Part shown: piece after piece, positions 35,001 through 41,560 of the stretch | Layout of the letters: every line of letters starts with the position of its first letter | How positions within the stretch are numbered: position 1 is the stretch's first letter | NCBI GenBank assembly: GCA_023245335.1 | Contig: JAHFKK010000001.1 | Location: 747,282-795,504, forward strand | Direction of reading: 5' to 3' | DNA length: 48,223 nt | From: Candidatus Gottesmanbacteria bacterium | GTDB lineage: Bacteria; Patescibacteriota; Microgenomatia; UBA10105; UBA927 | Made by a program: the position numbers and the translations under genes | Notes under the pieces: model-generated | Told to the model about the DNA's origin: nothing | Seen by the model: only the letters and a program-made list of their open reading frames with translations | Databases searched by the model: none

Positions 35001-36161
35001 TTATTCAGTTTTATTAATACCAAGTTTATAAATATCTTCTAAAGTGCCAGTCAAAAATAGGTCCCCTAAATCTAAATCCTTATCTTTAGCTTTAGCCAGA
35101 TGCTCGTATATTTTTTTATTATTGACTGGTTTAGATATTTGTGTTTTTCCGTTATCTTTAAACATATACATAATATCTTTTTCCTGCACAAATTTAAGAA
35201 TAATAGGGCTATGAGTAGTAAATATAAATTGAGTTCCACCAGACTCTTTATCAGATAAATAATTCAAAAATTTCATTAATGCACGGATCCTCTTTGGATG
35301 CATAGAATTCTCTAGCTCATCTATAATAACGACTGATGGTTTAGGATCACCCAAAATGCTAGTTAATATACCTATTAATCTAAGGTTTCCGTCAGATGTT
35401 GAAAATACACTTAAAGGATTATTGTGTGAAATTTCCTTAAAGGTAATAAATAGGTTGCCTGCCTGATCTTCAACTGAAAGATTTTCTAGCCCCATAATTA
35501 ATTCTTTTGCTTCTCTTTCAATCTCAGAATAATTGTTAGGTCCAGTTGTTTTTAAGGAATATAAGCTTTCTGTTAAATTTTTATTGAGTCCTGGTCCTAT
35601 ATTTGACATTGAACCTGGGTTGCGTAATTTAGAAACATCAAAAATATCTATCTTCATTCTGCTGAGATACCGTTGAGTCTCCACGACTATTTTTGGTTGA
35701 GCTATAACTGATAATGCAATCTGACTATTAACCAATTGAACATTGCTCTGGGGGATTCCTTCTTCAGTGTTGATTATGATTTTATCTCCTTCTCGATAAA
35801 TGATTTGTTTGCTATTTTCAAGCACTTCTTTGCTAACAATAAAATTAAAATTACCACTCGGTTCGTTAATTTGTGTAATTTCAAGTAGATATTTAATATC
35901 AACACCATTGACATTAAACTCAAGTGTAATTGTGAACTTTGGATTTGTGGCATCATGGAAAAGTTCATTGTTAACCAATTCGAGTTCAATAAAAGCATCT
36001 TTAATTGATTTCTGTGCTGCTAGTAAAGATATAAGTTTAATTGCTTTTAATAAATTACTTTTTCCCACGCCGTTATTCCCAACAATAACTGCAAATTGGG
36101 GGATATTCATATCAAAATGATCAAAACTTTTAAAGTTATCGATGAAAATATGCTTCAACAT
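35001..36161 (-). CDS. AAA15/OLD-type SMC-like ATPase of a defence module
   Basis: The 386-residue ATPase starts MLKHIFIDNFKSFDHFDM, the usual SMC/RecF-like opening, with Walker A GNNGVGKS (28-35), an ABC-signature-like FSTSDGNLRLIGIL (252-265), Walker B VVIIDELEN (277-285) and the H-loop TTHSP (315-319). A helical/beta insertion (about 60-230) separates Walker A from the signature, as in AAA15/AAA21 proteins. There is no fused nuclease; the TOPRIM-like partner follows 5 nt downstream. Minus-strand TATAAT (36178-36173) lies 11 nt before the ATG. In related systems the ATPase senses a phage product and licenses the nuclease. Confidence 0.8.
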   Translation of the reverse strand: MLKHIFIDNFKSFDHFDMNIPQFAVIVGNNGVGKSNLLKAIKLISLLAAQKSIKDAFIELELVNNELFHDATNPKFTITLEFNVNGVDIKYLLEITQINEPSGNFNFIVSKEVLENSKQIIYREGDKIIINTEEGIPQSNVQLVNSQIALSVIAQPKIVVETQRYLSRMKIDIFDVSKLRNPGSMSNIGPGLNKNLTESLYSLKTTGPNNYSEIEREAKELIMGLENLSVEDQAGNLFITFKEISHNNPLSVFSTSDGNLRLIGILTSILGDPKPSVVIIDELENSMHPKRIRALMKFLNYLSDKESGGTQFIFTTHSPIILKFVQEKDIMYMFKDNGKTQISKPVNNKKIYEHLAKAKDKDLDLGDLFLTGTLEDIYKLGINKTE

Positions 36162-36354
36162 AGTGATTCAATATTATAACTTTATGGCTGAAAATACTAG
36201 AGTAGCTATGTCGCACAACCTCCATAATGCGACTTCCTTTTGAGGCTAACGTTTCTATAACAAGTAATGGATTACCCTATAATTTTGTACCGTAGCCTCA
36301 ATGACGGAATAAAGAGGATATAAAGAGGTATCCTTCGGATGGTATAATAGAAGT
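36162..36354. promoter_or_regulatory. Structured divergent control region of the element
   Basis: The gap between the ATPase and the 78-aa gene holds several symmetric signals: GTCGCA (36210-36215) with TGCGAC (36228-36233); a 9-bp inverted repeat TTGAGGCTA (36240-36248) and TAGCCTCAA (36293-36301); and GTAAT-GG-ATTAC between those arms. A minus-strand -10 (TATAAT, 36178-36173) serves the ATPase and a plus-strand TATAAT (36343-36348) serves the gene at 36355. An operator region or replication origin is plausible. Confidence 0.5.
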
Positions 36355-36591
36355 GTGCAAAATATACCTCCACCCTATGCAAAACATCTTGAATTTAGAG
36401 CTGTCATCAATACCGATGATAGAGTTGATTGGAAGCATATATTTTTATATTGCGAAAAACAAGAACCGAAACCGATATTTTGTGAATTACCGAATGAACT
36501 TCGAAGTAGAGTATTTAACTCTGGGACAGCTGGAGCTAGCGGAGTTGCTTACACGGCCGGGACAAGTCTGGCAAGCGGAACAGCAGCGTAG
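36355..36591 (+). CDS. Hypothetical protein of the element (78 aa, GTG start)
   Basis: No family is recognised. The protein starts MQNIPPPYAKHLEFRAVINTDD, has a mixed alpha/beta pattern (KHIFLYCEKQEPKPIFCELPNELRSRV) and ends in a Gly/Ala/Ser/Thr-rich tail. The GTG at 36355 is 6 nt after a perfect TATAAT, so its mRNA is probably leaderless. An overlapping frame from 36353 (102 residues) exists but is less protein-like and lacks that fit to the promoter. It is oriented away from the ATPase, so a regulator or accessory role in the element is only a guess. Confidence 0.55.
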   Translation: MQNIPPPYAKHLEFRAVINTDDRVDWKHIFLYCEKQEPKPIFCELPNELRSRVFNSGTAGASGVAYTAGTSLASGTAA

Positions 36592-36617
36592 TTTATATTT
36601 ATCGGAAAGACTAGCCT

Positions 36618-37088
36618 TCAGGGTCTCATGTATGGTACCCACCAGTAAATTGCACCCATAATTTTAGGATTGATTAGAAATACCGTTAAAGCTATTAAGG
36701 AAGCTAGTATGGTAAATGGTAACGCCTTTATTTGTGCGTTAGTGTAATTATCCTCTTTGGCTTCTTTTGCCGCTCTCGCCCAATTAAAATAAATTGGAAT
36801 AAGAGAAGCGAGTACAGCAAAAATCCAAACAATGATACTAACCTTTTGGACTGATCTTGCTAAAAGTGTCCAATTTACGATAAAAGCGATATAAGCCAGA
36901 TAGACATATGCCTGGCCTAATATGGCTATTAGTGTTCCAAAGACAAATCTGATTTTGTTGTGTTGTCGTAGATCGCCAGCTATAAAAGCCCCGGGGACGC
37001 CAACGAGATTCAGAATTAATACTGCCAGATAGTCCGCCACAACCCCAACTATTATTAGAAAGATTATGGAAAAAAAAGTTTTATTCAT
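36618..37088 (-). CDS. Membrane protein of the element (156 aa), hypothetical
   Basis: Four to five hydrophobic helices are visible, starting MNKTFFSIIFLIIVGVVADYLAVLILNLVG, then IRFVFGTLIAILGQAYVYLAYIAFIVNW, VSIIVWIFAVLASLIPIYFNW and ALPFTILASLIALTVFLINPKI, ending in YWWVPYMRP. I start it at 37088 because the upstream in-frame stretch to 37190 reads through a strong hairpin (37156-37192) and has an unlikely composition. No family is recognised. Small membrane proteins are often found in defence islands as effectors or in satellites, but nothing specific can be claimed. Confidence 0.6.
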   Translation of the reverse strand: MNKTFFSIIFLIIVGVVADYLAVLILNLVGVPGAFIAGDLRQHNKIRFVFGTLIAILGQAYVYLAYIAFIVNWTLLARSVQKVSIIVWIFAVLASLIPIYFNWARAAKEAKEDNYTNAQIKALPFTILASLIALTVFLINPKIMGAIYWWVPYMRP

Positions 37089-37428
37089 ATTCTTGCATAA
37101 AAAGCTCCCCGCCAGCGAAGTCTTGCGACTGCTACCGCACTTTCGGGCGATAACATTGTGAGATGCTCTGACGAAGAGCTTGTTTCTCACAAGGCTCTAA
37201 TGCCATGCCCCTCATTTCTGATGGGTTTAGGCAACTATTTTAATTGTCACCGCTAGTATATCAGACATTTGAAATGCTGAATCGATCTTAAACCGACATG
37301 GATATCTTAAAACACTAAAATTATAGCACTGGGGCGAATACTCAGGTAAAACTATTTACCAAATAGCTTCATTTCGTTGTTTGGAGATTACAACATCGAT
37401 TGCTATCCTTACATTGTATAGGAGAATA
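37089..37428. other. 340-bp gap with a two-tier hairpin and a promoter
   Basis: TTGTGAGA (37156-37163) pairs with TCTCACAA (37185-37192) and, inside it, GCTCT (37165-37169) pairs with AGAGC (37175-37179). No gene is seen in the rest. Before the zinc-finger gene there is TTGGAG (37381-37386), a 17-nt spacer, TATCCT (37404-37409) and AGGAG (37421-37425). The hairpin could be a replication or regulatory site of the element. Confidence 0.45.
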
Positions 37429-37620
37429 ATGACAGACAGTACAATGTTTATCCCATTAGAACAGATTAAACCAAAATATATTCCGTTTAAGTGCGTTGTG
37501 TGCAACGGCTGGGGAACGGTGAGTAATAAACGTGTTACATGCCACGCTTGTGATGGTAAAGGATATCTTGAAGTGCCCGAACAGATAGAAAGAGAGAGCG
37601 AATATGGAGAACCAAAATAG
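37429..37620 (+). CDS. DnaJ-type zinc-finger protein (63 aa)
   Basis: Two CxxCxGxG-like motifs are visible: CVVCNGWGTV and CHACDGKGYLEV, 15 residues apart, the cysteine-rich pattern of the DnaJ central domain, which binds one zinc here. There is no J domain. The start at 37429 is supported by AGGAG 3-4 nt upstream and a promoter at 37381-37409; an upstream ATG-like start at 37381 falls inside that promoter. The next gene overlaps its end by 17 nt. Such small zinc-finger proteins are common in phage early regions, but the function is unknown. Confidence 0.65.
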   Translation: MTDSTMFIPLEQIKPKYIPFKCVVCNGWGTVSNKRVTCHACDGKGYLEVPEQIERESEYGEPK

Positions 37621-38203
37621 TTCGTTCATTATGCTAAAAAGAGATAGTCAGGAATACTTTTACTTGCTTGAGAGAAGGCCGACAGCATTCGCTCTCTTAA
37701 GTTTAATAGCTGTTAGAGCAAAACGTACGGTGAATCATCCTGATCAAAGCTTGCAAATTGGAGAGGCTTTTATCGGAGATCATCTAACATACGGAGTATC
37801 AGAACGGGAGTACAGAACTGATAAAAAATATTTAGAAAAATACGGTTTAGTGACGTTCAAAGGGACGAAGCTTGGCACTATAGCACGGCTTGTTAATGCG
37901 ATGATATTTGATATTAATCCAGAAATAGGGACGAACCTTGAGACGGATAAAAGACGACTAGTAGGCGAAATAACGACGACTAACAATAATGAGAAGAATG
38001 ACAAGAATGAAAATAAAAGAGGATCTTTTACTTTTACAAACAAAATTACTAAAGATCCTGATTACCAGAGGCTACAGGAACTTAAATATATGGGTGATGG
38101 TGCTTCCGTTATGAAGAAAATGGCCTTGGAGCAAGTATTGGCGAGTCGGTATCCCTTATGGAAGTATCAGCGTCAGTGGGACGAGGCCAAAAAGAATATA
38201 TGA
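37604..38203 (+). CDS. Winged-helix protein, replication-initiator/DnaD-like N-terminus
   Basis: The 199-residue protein has a predicted winged-helix N-terminal domain (about 15-105): LERRPTAFALLSLIAVRAKRT, SLQIGEAFIGDHLTYGVSEREYRTDKKYLEKYGLVTFKGTKLGTIARL. This pattern (test condition, then a helix-turn-helix with SEREYR and a wing) occurs in phage and plasmid replisome-organiser proteins. A Asn/Lys-rich linker follows, then a C-terminal helical segment with WKYQRQWDEAKKNI. No replication enzyme domain is present. The ATG overlaps the zinc-finger gene by 17 nt and its stop overlaps the next ATG by 4 nt, forming one operon. Confidence 0.6.
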   Translation: MENQNSSFIMLKRDSQEYFYLLERRPTAFALLSLIAVRAKRTVNHPDQSLQIGEAFIGDHLTYGVSEREYRTDKKYLEKYGLVTFKGTKLGTIARLVNAMIFDINPEIGTNLETDKRRLVGEITTTNNNEKNDKNENKRGSFTFTNKITKDPDYQRLQELKYMGDGASVMKKMALEQVLASRYPLWKYQRQWDEAKKNI

Positions 38204-38583
38204 ACGATATACAAAACGGTACAAATAAGCGTGATATTAAGCAGGAGTTAGCCATAGAAACCTGGAATAAGGTTAATGGCAATATATCACTTCTATGTCA
38301 GAAAATAGGAATAAATCGTAAAACTTTCTATTTATGGCTAAAAGATACGGAGTTCGAAAAGGCCATTAAAATAGAAGAACGGGGTTTAACTGACCAAATT
38401 CAGTCTAAATTAATTGCACAGGCTCTTAACGGTAATTTTGTAGCTATCAAGTTCTATTTGGAGCACAAACATCCAGAGTATTCTCCAAAAGCTACTTCAG
38501 TTGATATGGACCATCTACCCGCTCCGATTATGGGTGGTTCGTCCGTAGTTTCAATGGTAAGTCTAATAGATAAAAACACTTAG
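38200..38583 (+). CDS. Small-terminase-like HTH protein
   Basis: The 127-residue protein has an N-terminal helix-turn-helix (AIETWNKVNGNISLLCQKIGINRKTFYLWLKDTEFEKAIKIEE), followed by a helical region (LTDQIQSKLIAQALNGNFVAIKFYLEHKHPEYSPKATSVDM). The TFYxWL...F helix-turn-helix, the AIKFYLEHK segment and the PEYSPK ending are what I recall from phBC6A51-like small terminase subunits. If right, it binds cos/pac DNA and could divert packaging. The start overlaps the previous stop (ATGA). It is the last gene before attR, and no large terminase follows. Confidence 0.55.
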   Translation: MNDIQNGTNKRDIKQELAIETWNKVNGNISLLCQKIGINRKTFYLWLKDTEFEKAIKIEERGLTDQIQSKLIAQALNGNFVAIKFYLEHKHPEYSPKATSVDMDHLPAPIMGGSSVVSMVSLIDKNT

Positions 38584-38629
38584 TTATGCTACAGTAGTTT
38601 TTACGGTGTGATTAGAGTTTGAGCCCTTC

Positions 38630-38701
38630 TACCCGGTAGCTCAACGGTAGAGCAGCAGCCTTTTAAGCTGTTGGTTCAGGGTTCGAGCCCCTGCCGACTC
38701 A
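38630..38701 (+). pseudogene. tRNA-Lys remnant at attR (38646-38705 repeat)
   Basis: From the D-loop on, this is identical to the intact tRNA-Lys (60 nt, 38646-38705), and 11 more nt match upstream. The 5' acceptor strand reads TACCCGG and cannot pair with the 3' CCGACTC at positions 3 and 4, so the acceptor stem is broken. This is the displaced tRNA copy at the right end of the element. Confidence 0.8.
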
Positions 38702-38725
38702 CAAAATAATATTTCTCAAAAGTAC

Positions 38726-39463
38726 CTATTTAAACAATAGGCGCTTTGTTACTTCTAACCCAGTATCCTTAAAGTACGAATTATGGTCACTCCCCATGTA
38801 ATCCGGACAATTAGAATGTGAAACACGTATGACATAATTATTATTTAACGTCGTATATGATGCGAAATACGGGGGATCAATTTCCTGTATGAGAAATTGT
38901 CTTCCATTGAGAGTTTGTATTTCCGAATGAGACGGGTTTGTAGCGTCTTTAGAGTGCGCTAAATTATTTTTCAACATGTCTTCCAGGGTCACGGCTGGTT
39001 CGTTTATCCATGCTGCCACGGAAATGACGCCGTAATCGTATTTGGTACATGGTGACATATATCCGTCCGGTTCCGATTTATACCCGGCAAAGATTTGACA
39101 TTGACTCACGAGATTTATGGAATCATTATATTCTTTGGATCCCGGATCGCCGGAAACATTATCAAATACGTGTTGCGCTCCACCGACTATCCATCCGACG
39201 GGAAAAAATATGCGGAGGCTATTGCTAAGCGCGGCGCAGGTGGGATTAGCTTCAAACCAGTGTATATTATCCGGTACATCTATATGTTTCAGGATAAATG
39301 TCGGTGTCGGATTCTGTGGGGTACTTTGCTGAACGCCGGATGGAGGTGATGCTGTTGGTTTGATATTTCTATACGCGATGATCCCTAATATTGCAGCTAA
39401 AGTGACGAGTACTGCCAGTGCTATGAATGCTGATTTCGCATACAAGACATCATGTTGTTTCAT
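38726..39463 (-). CDS. Secreted/anchored hypothetical protein (245 aa)
   Basis: No family is recognised. One N-terminal membrane helix (about residues 10-30) is followed by a Pro/Ser/Thr/Gln linker (TASPPSGVQQSTPQNPTP), then a folded domain with four Cys (CAALS, CQIFAGY, PCTKYDYG, NCPDYMG) suited to disulfides outside the cell. Codon use and base composition are back to the core type, so this lies outside the element. The minus-strand TATACT ends exactly 6 nt before the ATG, predicting a leaderless mRNA. Confidence 0.65.
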   Translation of the reverse strand: MKQHDVLYAKSAFIALAVLVTLAAILGIIAYRNIKPTASPPSGVQQSTPQNPTPTFILKHIDVPDNIHWFEANPTCAALSNSLRIFFPVGWIVGGAQHVFDNVSGDPGSKEYNDSINLVSQCQIFAGYKSEPDGYMSPCTKYDYGVISVAAWINEPAVTLEDMLKNNLAHSKDATNPSHSEIQTLNGRQFLIQEIDPPYFASYTTLNNNYVIRVSHSNCPDYMGSDHNSYFKDTGLEVTKRLLFK

Positions 39464-39532
39464 AGTTTCAGTATATCATTACTCGAAATTGAATATTAAT
39501 CATCAGATTACAAGCTATTGAAGTTCTACTCG

Positions 39533-39736
39533 TCAATAAACATGACCCACGATCTCTTTCGGTGTAGTCGCTGACCTTTTGAATCTACCGACGAGTTTAC
39601 CTGCGTGTAACACCATAATTCTGTCTGAAATCGCAAAGATATCCTCCATTCTGTGGTTTATGACGATAATCGAGATACTTCTTTTTTTGAGGTCGCGCGC
39701 CAAGGACAGGACCTTAGAGACCTCTTTGACCGCCAA
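39533..39736 (-). pseudogene. Remnant of a sugar-type ABC transporter ATPase
   Basis: Only the C-terminal end is left: (EPIAA)LAVKEVSKVLSLARDLKKRSISIIVINHRMEDIFAISDRIMVLHAGKLVG, the stretch after Walker B with the H-loop-type INHR, as found in RbsA/MglA-like ATPases. In frame, the DEP of Walker B is partly visible (WEPIAALAV at about 39750), but no P-loop or signature is present and a stop interrupts upstream near 39780. It is a broken gene without a start codon, so no function is expected. Confidence 0.75.
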
Positions 39737-39924
39737 TGCAGCGATCGGCTCCCATGTGCGTTTTTCCGTTCGGTAGAACTATATCGTTTATACTTATCCC
39801 GAATGCGACGTTTTCAATTGGCATGCAATATGAGTTGGCAGGTACATTCGGCCCGTATGATATCATTAACGAGGGATATTTCCAATCAACCAAGAATTGA
39901 TAGATGAAGGTATATAATGTCTGT

Positions 39925-40602
39925 ATGAAAATACGCATATTATACGGGGTTCCAGGCGCGAGAAAAGCAAAAGGGACGGTTATCATCGTTGATGTGTTCC
40001 GGGCAGCGACGCTCGAGGCATATTTATTACAACGGAACGCGGTGCACATCATTCCCGTTTCTACCGTAGAAGAAGCATTCAACCTCAAGCGCGCGAATAA
40101 AGACTATATTCTCGTCGGAGAGGAACAAGGCATATCCATCGAGGGCTTTGATAACGGGAACAGCCCGAAGGAAATCGTTCACGCGGATTTTACGGATAAA
40201 GTAATCGTACACCGAAGTTCGCAGGGCACGCAGGGGCTCATCAATGCGAAAGGGGCAGACGAGATCATTTTTGGCAGCTTTACCGTTACGGCGTCGATAG
40301 TAAAATATATTCGAGCAAGAAAACCGCAAGATGTTTCTATCGTTGCAATGGACGGGAAGGAAAGTGAGGACGACGTATTTGCCAAATTTCTTAAAGAACG
40401 GTTATTAGGTAAAAAACCGGATGCTGACAAAGTAATTCAAGGATTAAGAAGACATAAAGCAAGTCTATTGTTTTTAGATCCTCTGTATCCGCACCTTCCT
40501 AAGGAGGATCTTGAACTCTGTCTCAAAGTTGATATATTTGATTTCATCCCTATTCTAGAAATGGGAGATACGCATCCAATAGTGAAAAAGTTACGAATAT
40601 AG
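39925..40602 (+). CDS. ComB-like 2-phosphosulfolactate phosphatase family protein
   Basis: The 225-residue protein has the ComB pattern: VIIVDVFRAATLEAYLLQRNAVHIIPVSTVEEAF (19-52), LVGEEQGI (63-70), NGNSPKEI (78-84) and RSSQGTQGLINA (97-108), corresponding to the metal/phosphate site. ComB makes sulfolactate in coenzyme M synthesis, but bacterial homologues, including in CPR, are not linked to that pathway, so the substrate is open. Start 39925 is 6 nt after a perfect TATAAT (39913-39918); an ATG at 39904 lies upstream of that promoter. The nth gene follows 2 nt later. Confidence 0.8.
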   Translation: MKIRILYGVPGARKAKGTVIIVDVFRAATLEAYLLQRNAVHIIPVSTVEEAFNLKRANKDYILVGEEQGISIEGFDNGNSPKEIVHADFTDKVIVHRSSQGTQGLINAKGADEIIFGSFTVTASIVKYIRARKPQDVSIVAMDGKESEDDVFAKFLKERLLGKKPDADKVIQGLRRHKASLLFLDPLYPHLPKEDLELCLKVDIFDFIPILEMGDTHPIVKKLRI

Positions 40603-40604
40603 AT

Positions 40605-41243
40605 ATGACCAAAAAAGAAAAAGCTCTGGAGATATTAAAGAGACTTTCGGCCGCCAATCCCCATCCCAAGGTGGAACTTGATTACTCGACACCTTTTGAA
40701 CTCCTTGCGGCAACCATCCTTGCCGCGCAGGCGACTGATAAGATGGTAAACACTCTGACCCCAGCACTATTTAAAAAGTACCCGACGATTAAAGCTTTTT
40801 CCGAAGCGAAGTCGGAAGACGTAGACAAAATGGTGGGTAAAGTCCTTTTCCACACCAACAAAGCGAAAAACATCGTCGCTTCAGCGAAAATCATCATGGA
40901 GAAGCACGGAGGGCAGGTCCCGAAGACGATGGAGGAGCTGGATGCGTTACCGGGAGTAGCCCGGAAAACCGCAAACGTGGTTCTCGGCAGTGCATTTGGG
41001 ATCGCATCCGGCATTGTCATAGATACCCATGGCATACGGTTATCAAACCGCTTGGGCCTGACGACGGAAAAGGATCCGGTGAAAATCGAGGAAGATCTCA
41101 TGAAGCTCATCCCAAAGGACAAATGGATTATCTTTGGCCACTTGCTCACCCTTCACGGCCGTCATATATGTACCGCACGCCCGCATACGTGCGAAGGCTG
41201 TCCGCTTGGCGACCTCTGTCCGGAATACAAGAACAGTAACTAA
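40605..41243 (+). CDS. nth: Endonuclease III
   Basis: The 212-residue base-excision repair glycosylase/AP lyase removes oxidised pyrimidines. The helix-hairpin-helix is LPGVARKTA (115-123) with catalytic Lys 121, and the catalytic Asp is Asp 140 in VIDTHG. The iron-sulfur cluster Cys are 189, 196, 199 and 205, with the exact C-x6-C-x2-C-x5-C spacing of the family. Length is normal. It starts 2 nt after the ComB-like gene and is probably co-transcribed with it from the promoter at 39913. Confidence 0.96.
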   Translation: MTKKEKALEILKRLSAANPHPKVELDYSTPFELLAATILAAQATDKMVNTLTPALFKKYPTIKAFSEAKSEDVDKMVGKVLFHTNKAKNIVASAKIIMEKHGGQVPKTMEELDALPGVARKTANVVLGSAFGIASGIVIDTHGIRLSNRLGLTTEKDPVKIEEDLMKLIPKDKWIIFGHLLTLHGRHICTARPHTCEGCPLGDLCPEYKNSN

Positions 41244-41374
41244 CGCACGAGCTCCCTGTAATTGATTCTTTTTTTCAAGCGGCTTACCATTGGTGTAGGA
41301 TAGATCTTTTCTATACGTGTAACTTTTCTTTGTGACATACGTTACAATAATAGAGAAAGGTGGTGAGGGATATC

Positions 41375-41560
41375 ATGTGTTATAACTGCGGATGCGGGAT
41401 GGCGGACGATGATCACGACAACCCGAAAAACATAACCACGAAAACATTTGAAGAAGCGGCCAAGGCGACAGGCATAAAAGCAGATGATGCCAAACGGTTT
41501 ACGAAAGAACTTCTGGAAGTAGAGGAGGTTGCCAAGAAATCACCGGCAACTACATCGTGA
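41375..41560 (+). CDS. Small Cys-rich MCYNCGCG protein (61 aa)
   Basis: The protein starts with the metal-type motif CYNCGCG (Cys 2, 5, 7), has an acidic patch (MADDDHDNP) and a helical C-terminal part (KTFEEAAKATGIKADDAKRFTKELLEVEEVAK). I recall very similar short proteins across CPR genomes, all uncharacterised. The GGTGAGG ribosome binding site precedes the ATG; an upstream GTG at 41360 is less likely. Its 3' end overlaps the convergent GNAT gene by 11 bp. Confidence 0.75.
   Translation: MCYNCGCGMADDDHDNPKNITTKTFEEAAKATGIKADDAKRFTKELLEVEEVAKKSPATTS

Larger units (their letters stand above)
33296..38705 (+). mobile_element. 5.35-kb integrative element in tRNA-Lys (satellite-like)
   Basis: The ends are 60-bp identical copies of tRNA-Lys sequence. 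Beside the intact tRNA lies a tyrosine integrase, followed by an ATPase/TOPRIM-like pair, a regulatory gap, a 78-residue protein, a membrane protein, a zinc-finger protein, a winged-helix protein and a small-terminase-like protein. The whole segment is visibly AT-richer than the flanks. No capsid, tail, portal or large terminase gene is present, and no conjugation gene, so autonomous virion production is excluded as it stands. The composition recalls phage-inducible chromosomal islands, but none of the proteins was matched to a database here. Confidence 0.8.

Noticed and set aside
36353-36661. The 102-residue frame starting at 36353
   Set aside because: It overlaps the 78-aa frame by two bases' offset, extends into the convergent membrane gene, and does not fit the -10 box spacing as well as the GTG at 36355.
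38630-38701. A second working tRNA-Lys
   Set aside because: The acceptor stem is mismatched at two adjacent positions, and the copy sits exactly at the right end of an integrase-bearing element.
39714-40088. A 124-residue minus-strand gene overlapping the ComB-like gene
   Set aside because: Its only start lies antisense inside the ComB-like gene. Only the part outside that gene looks protein-like, and I mention it as a possible fragment instead.
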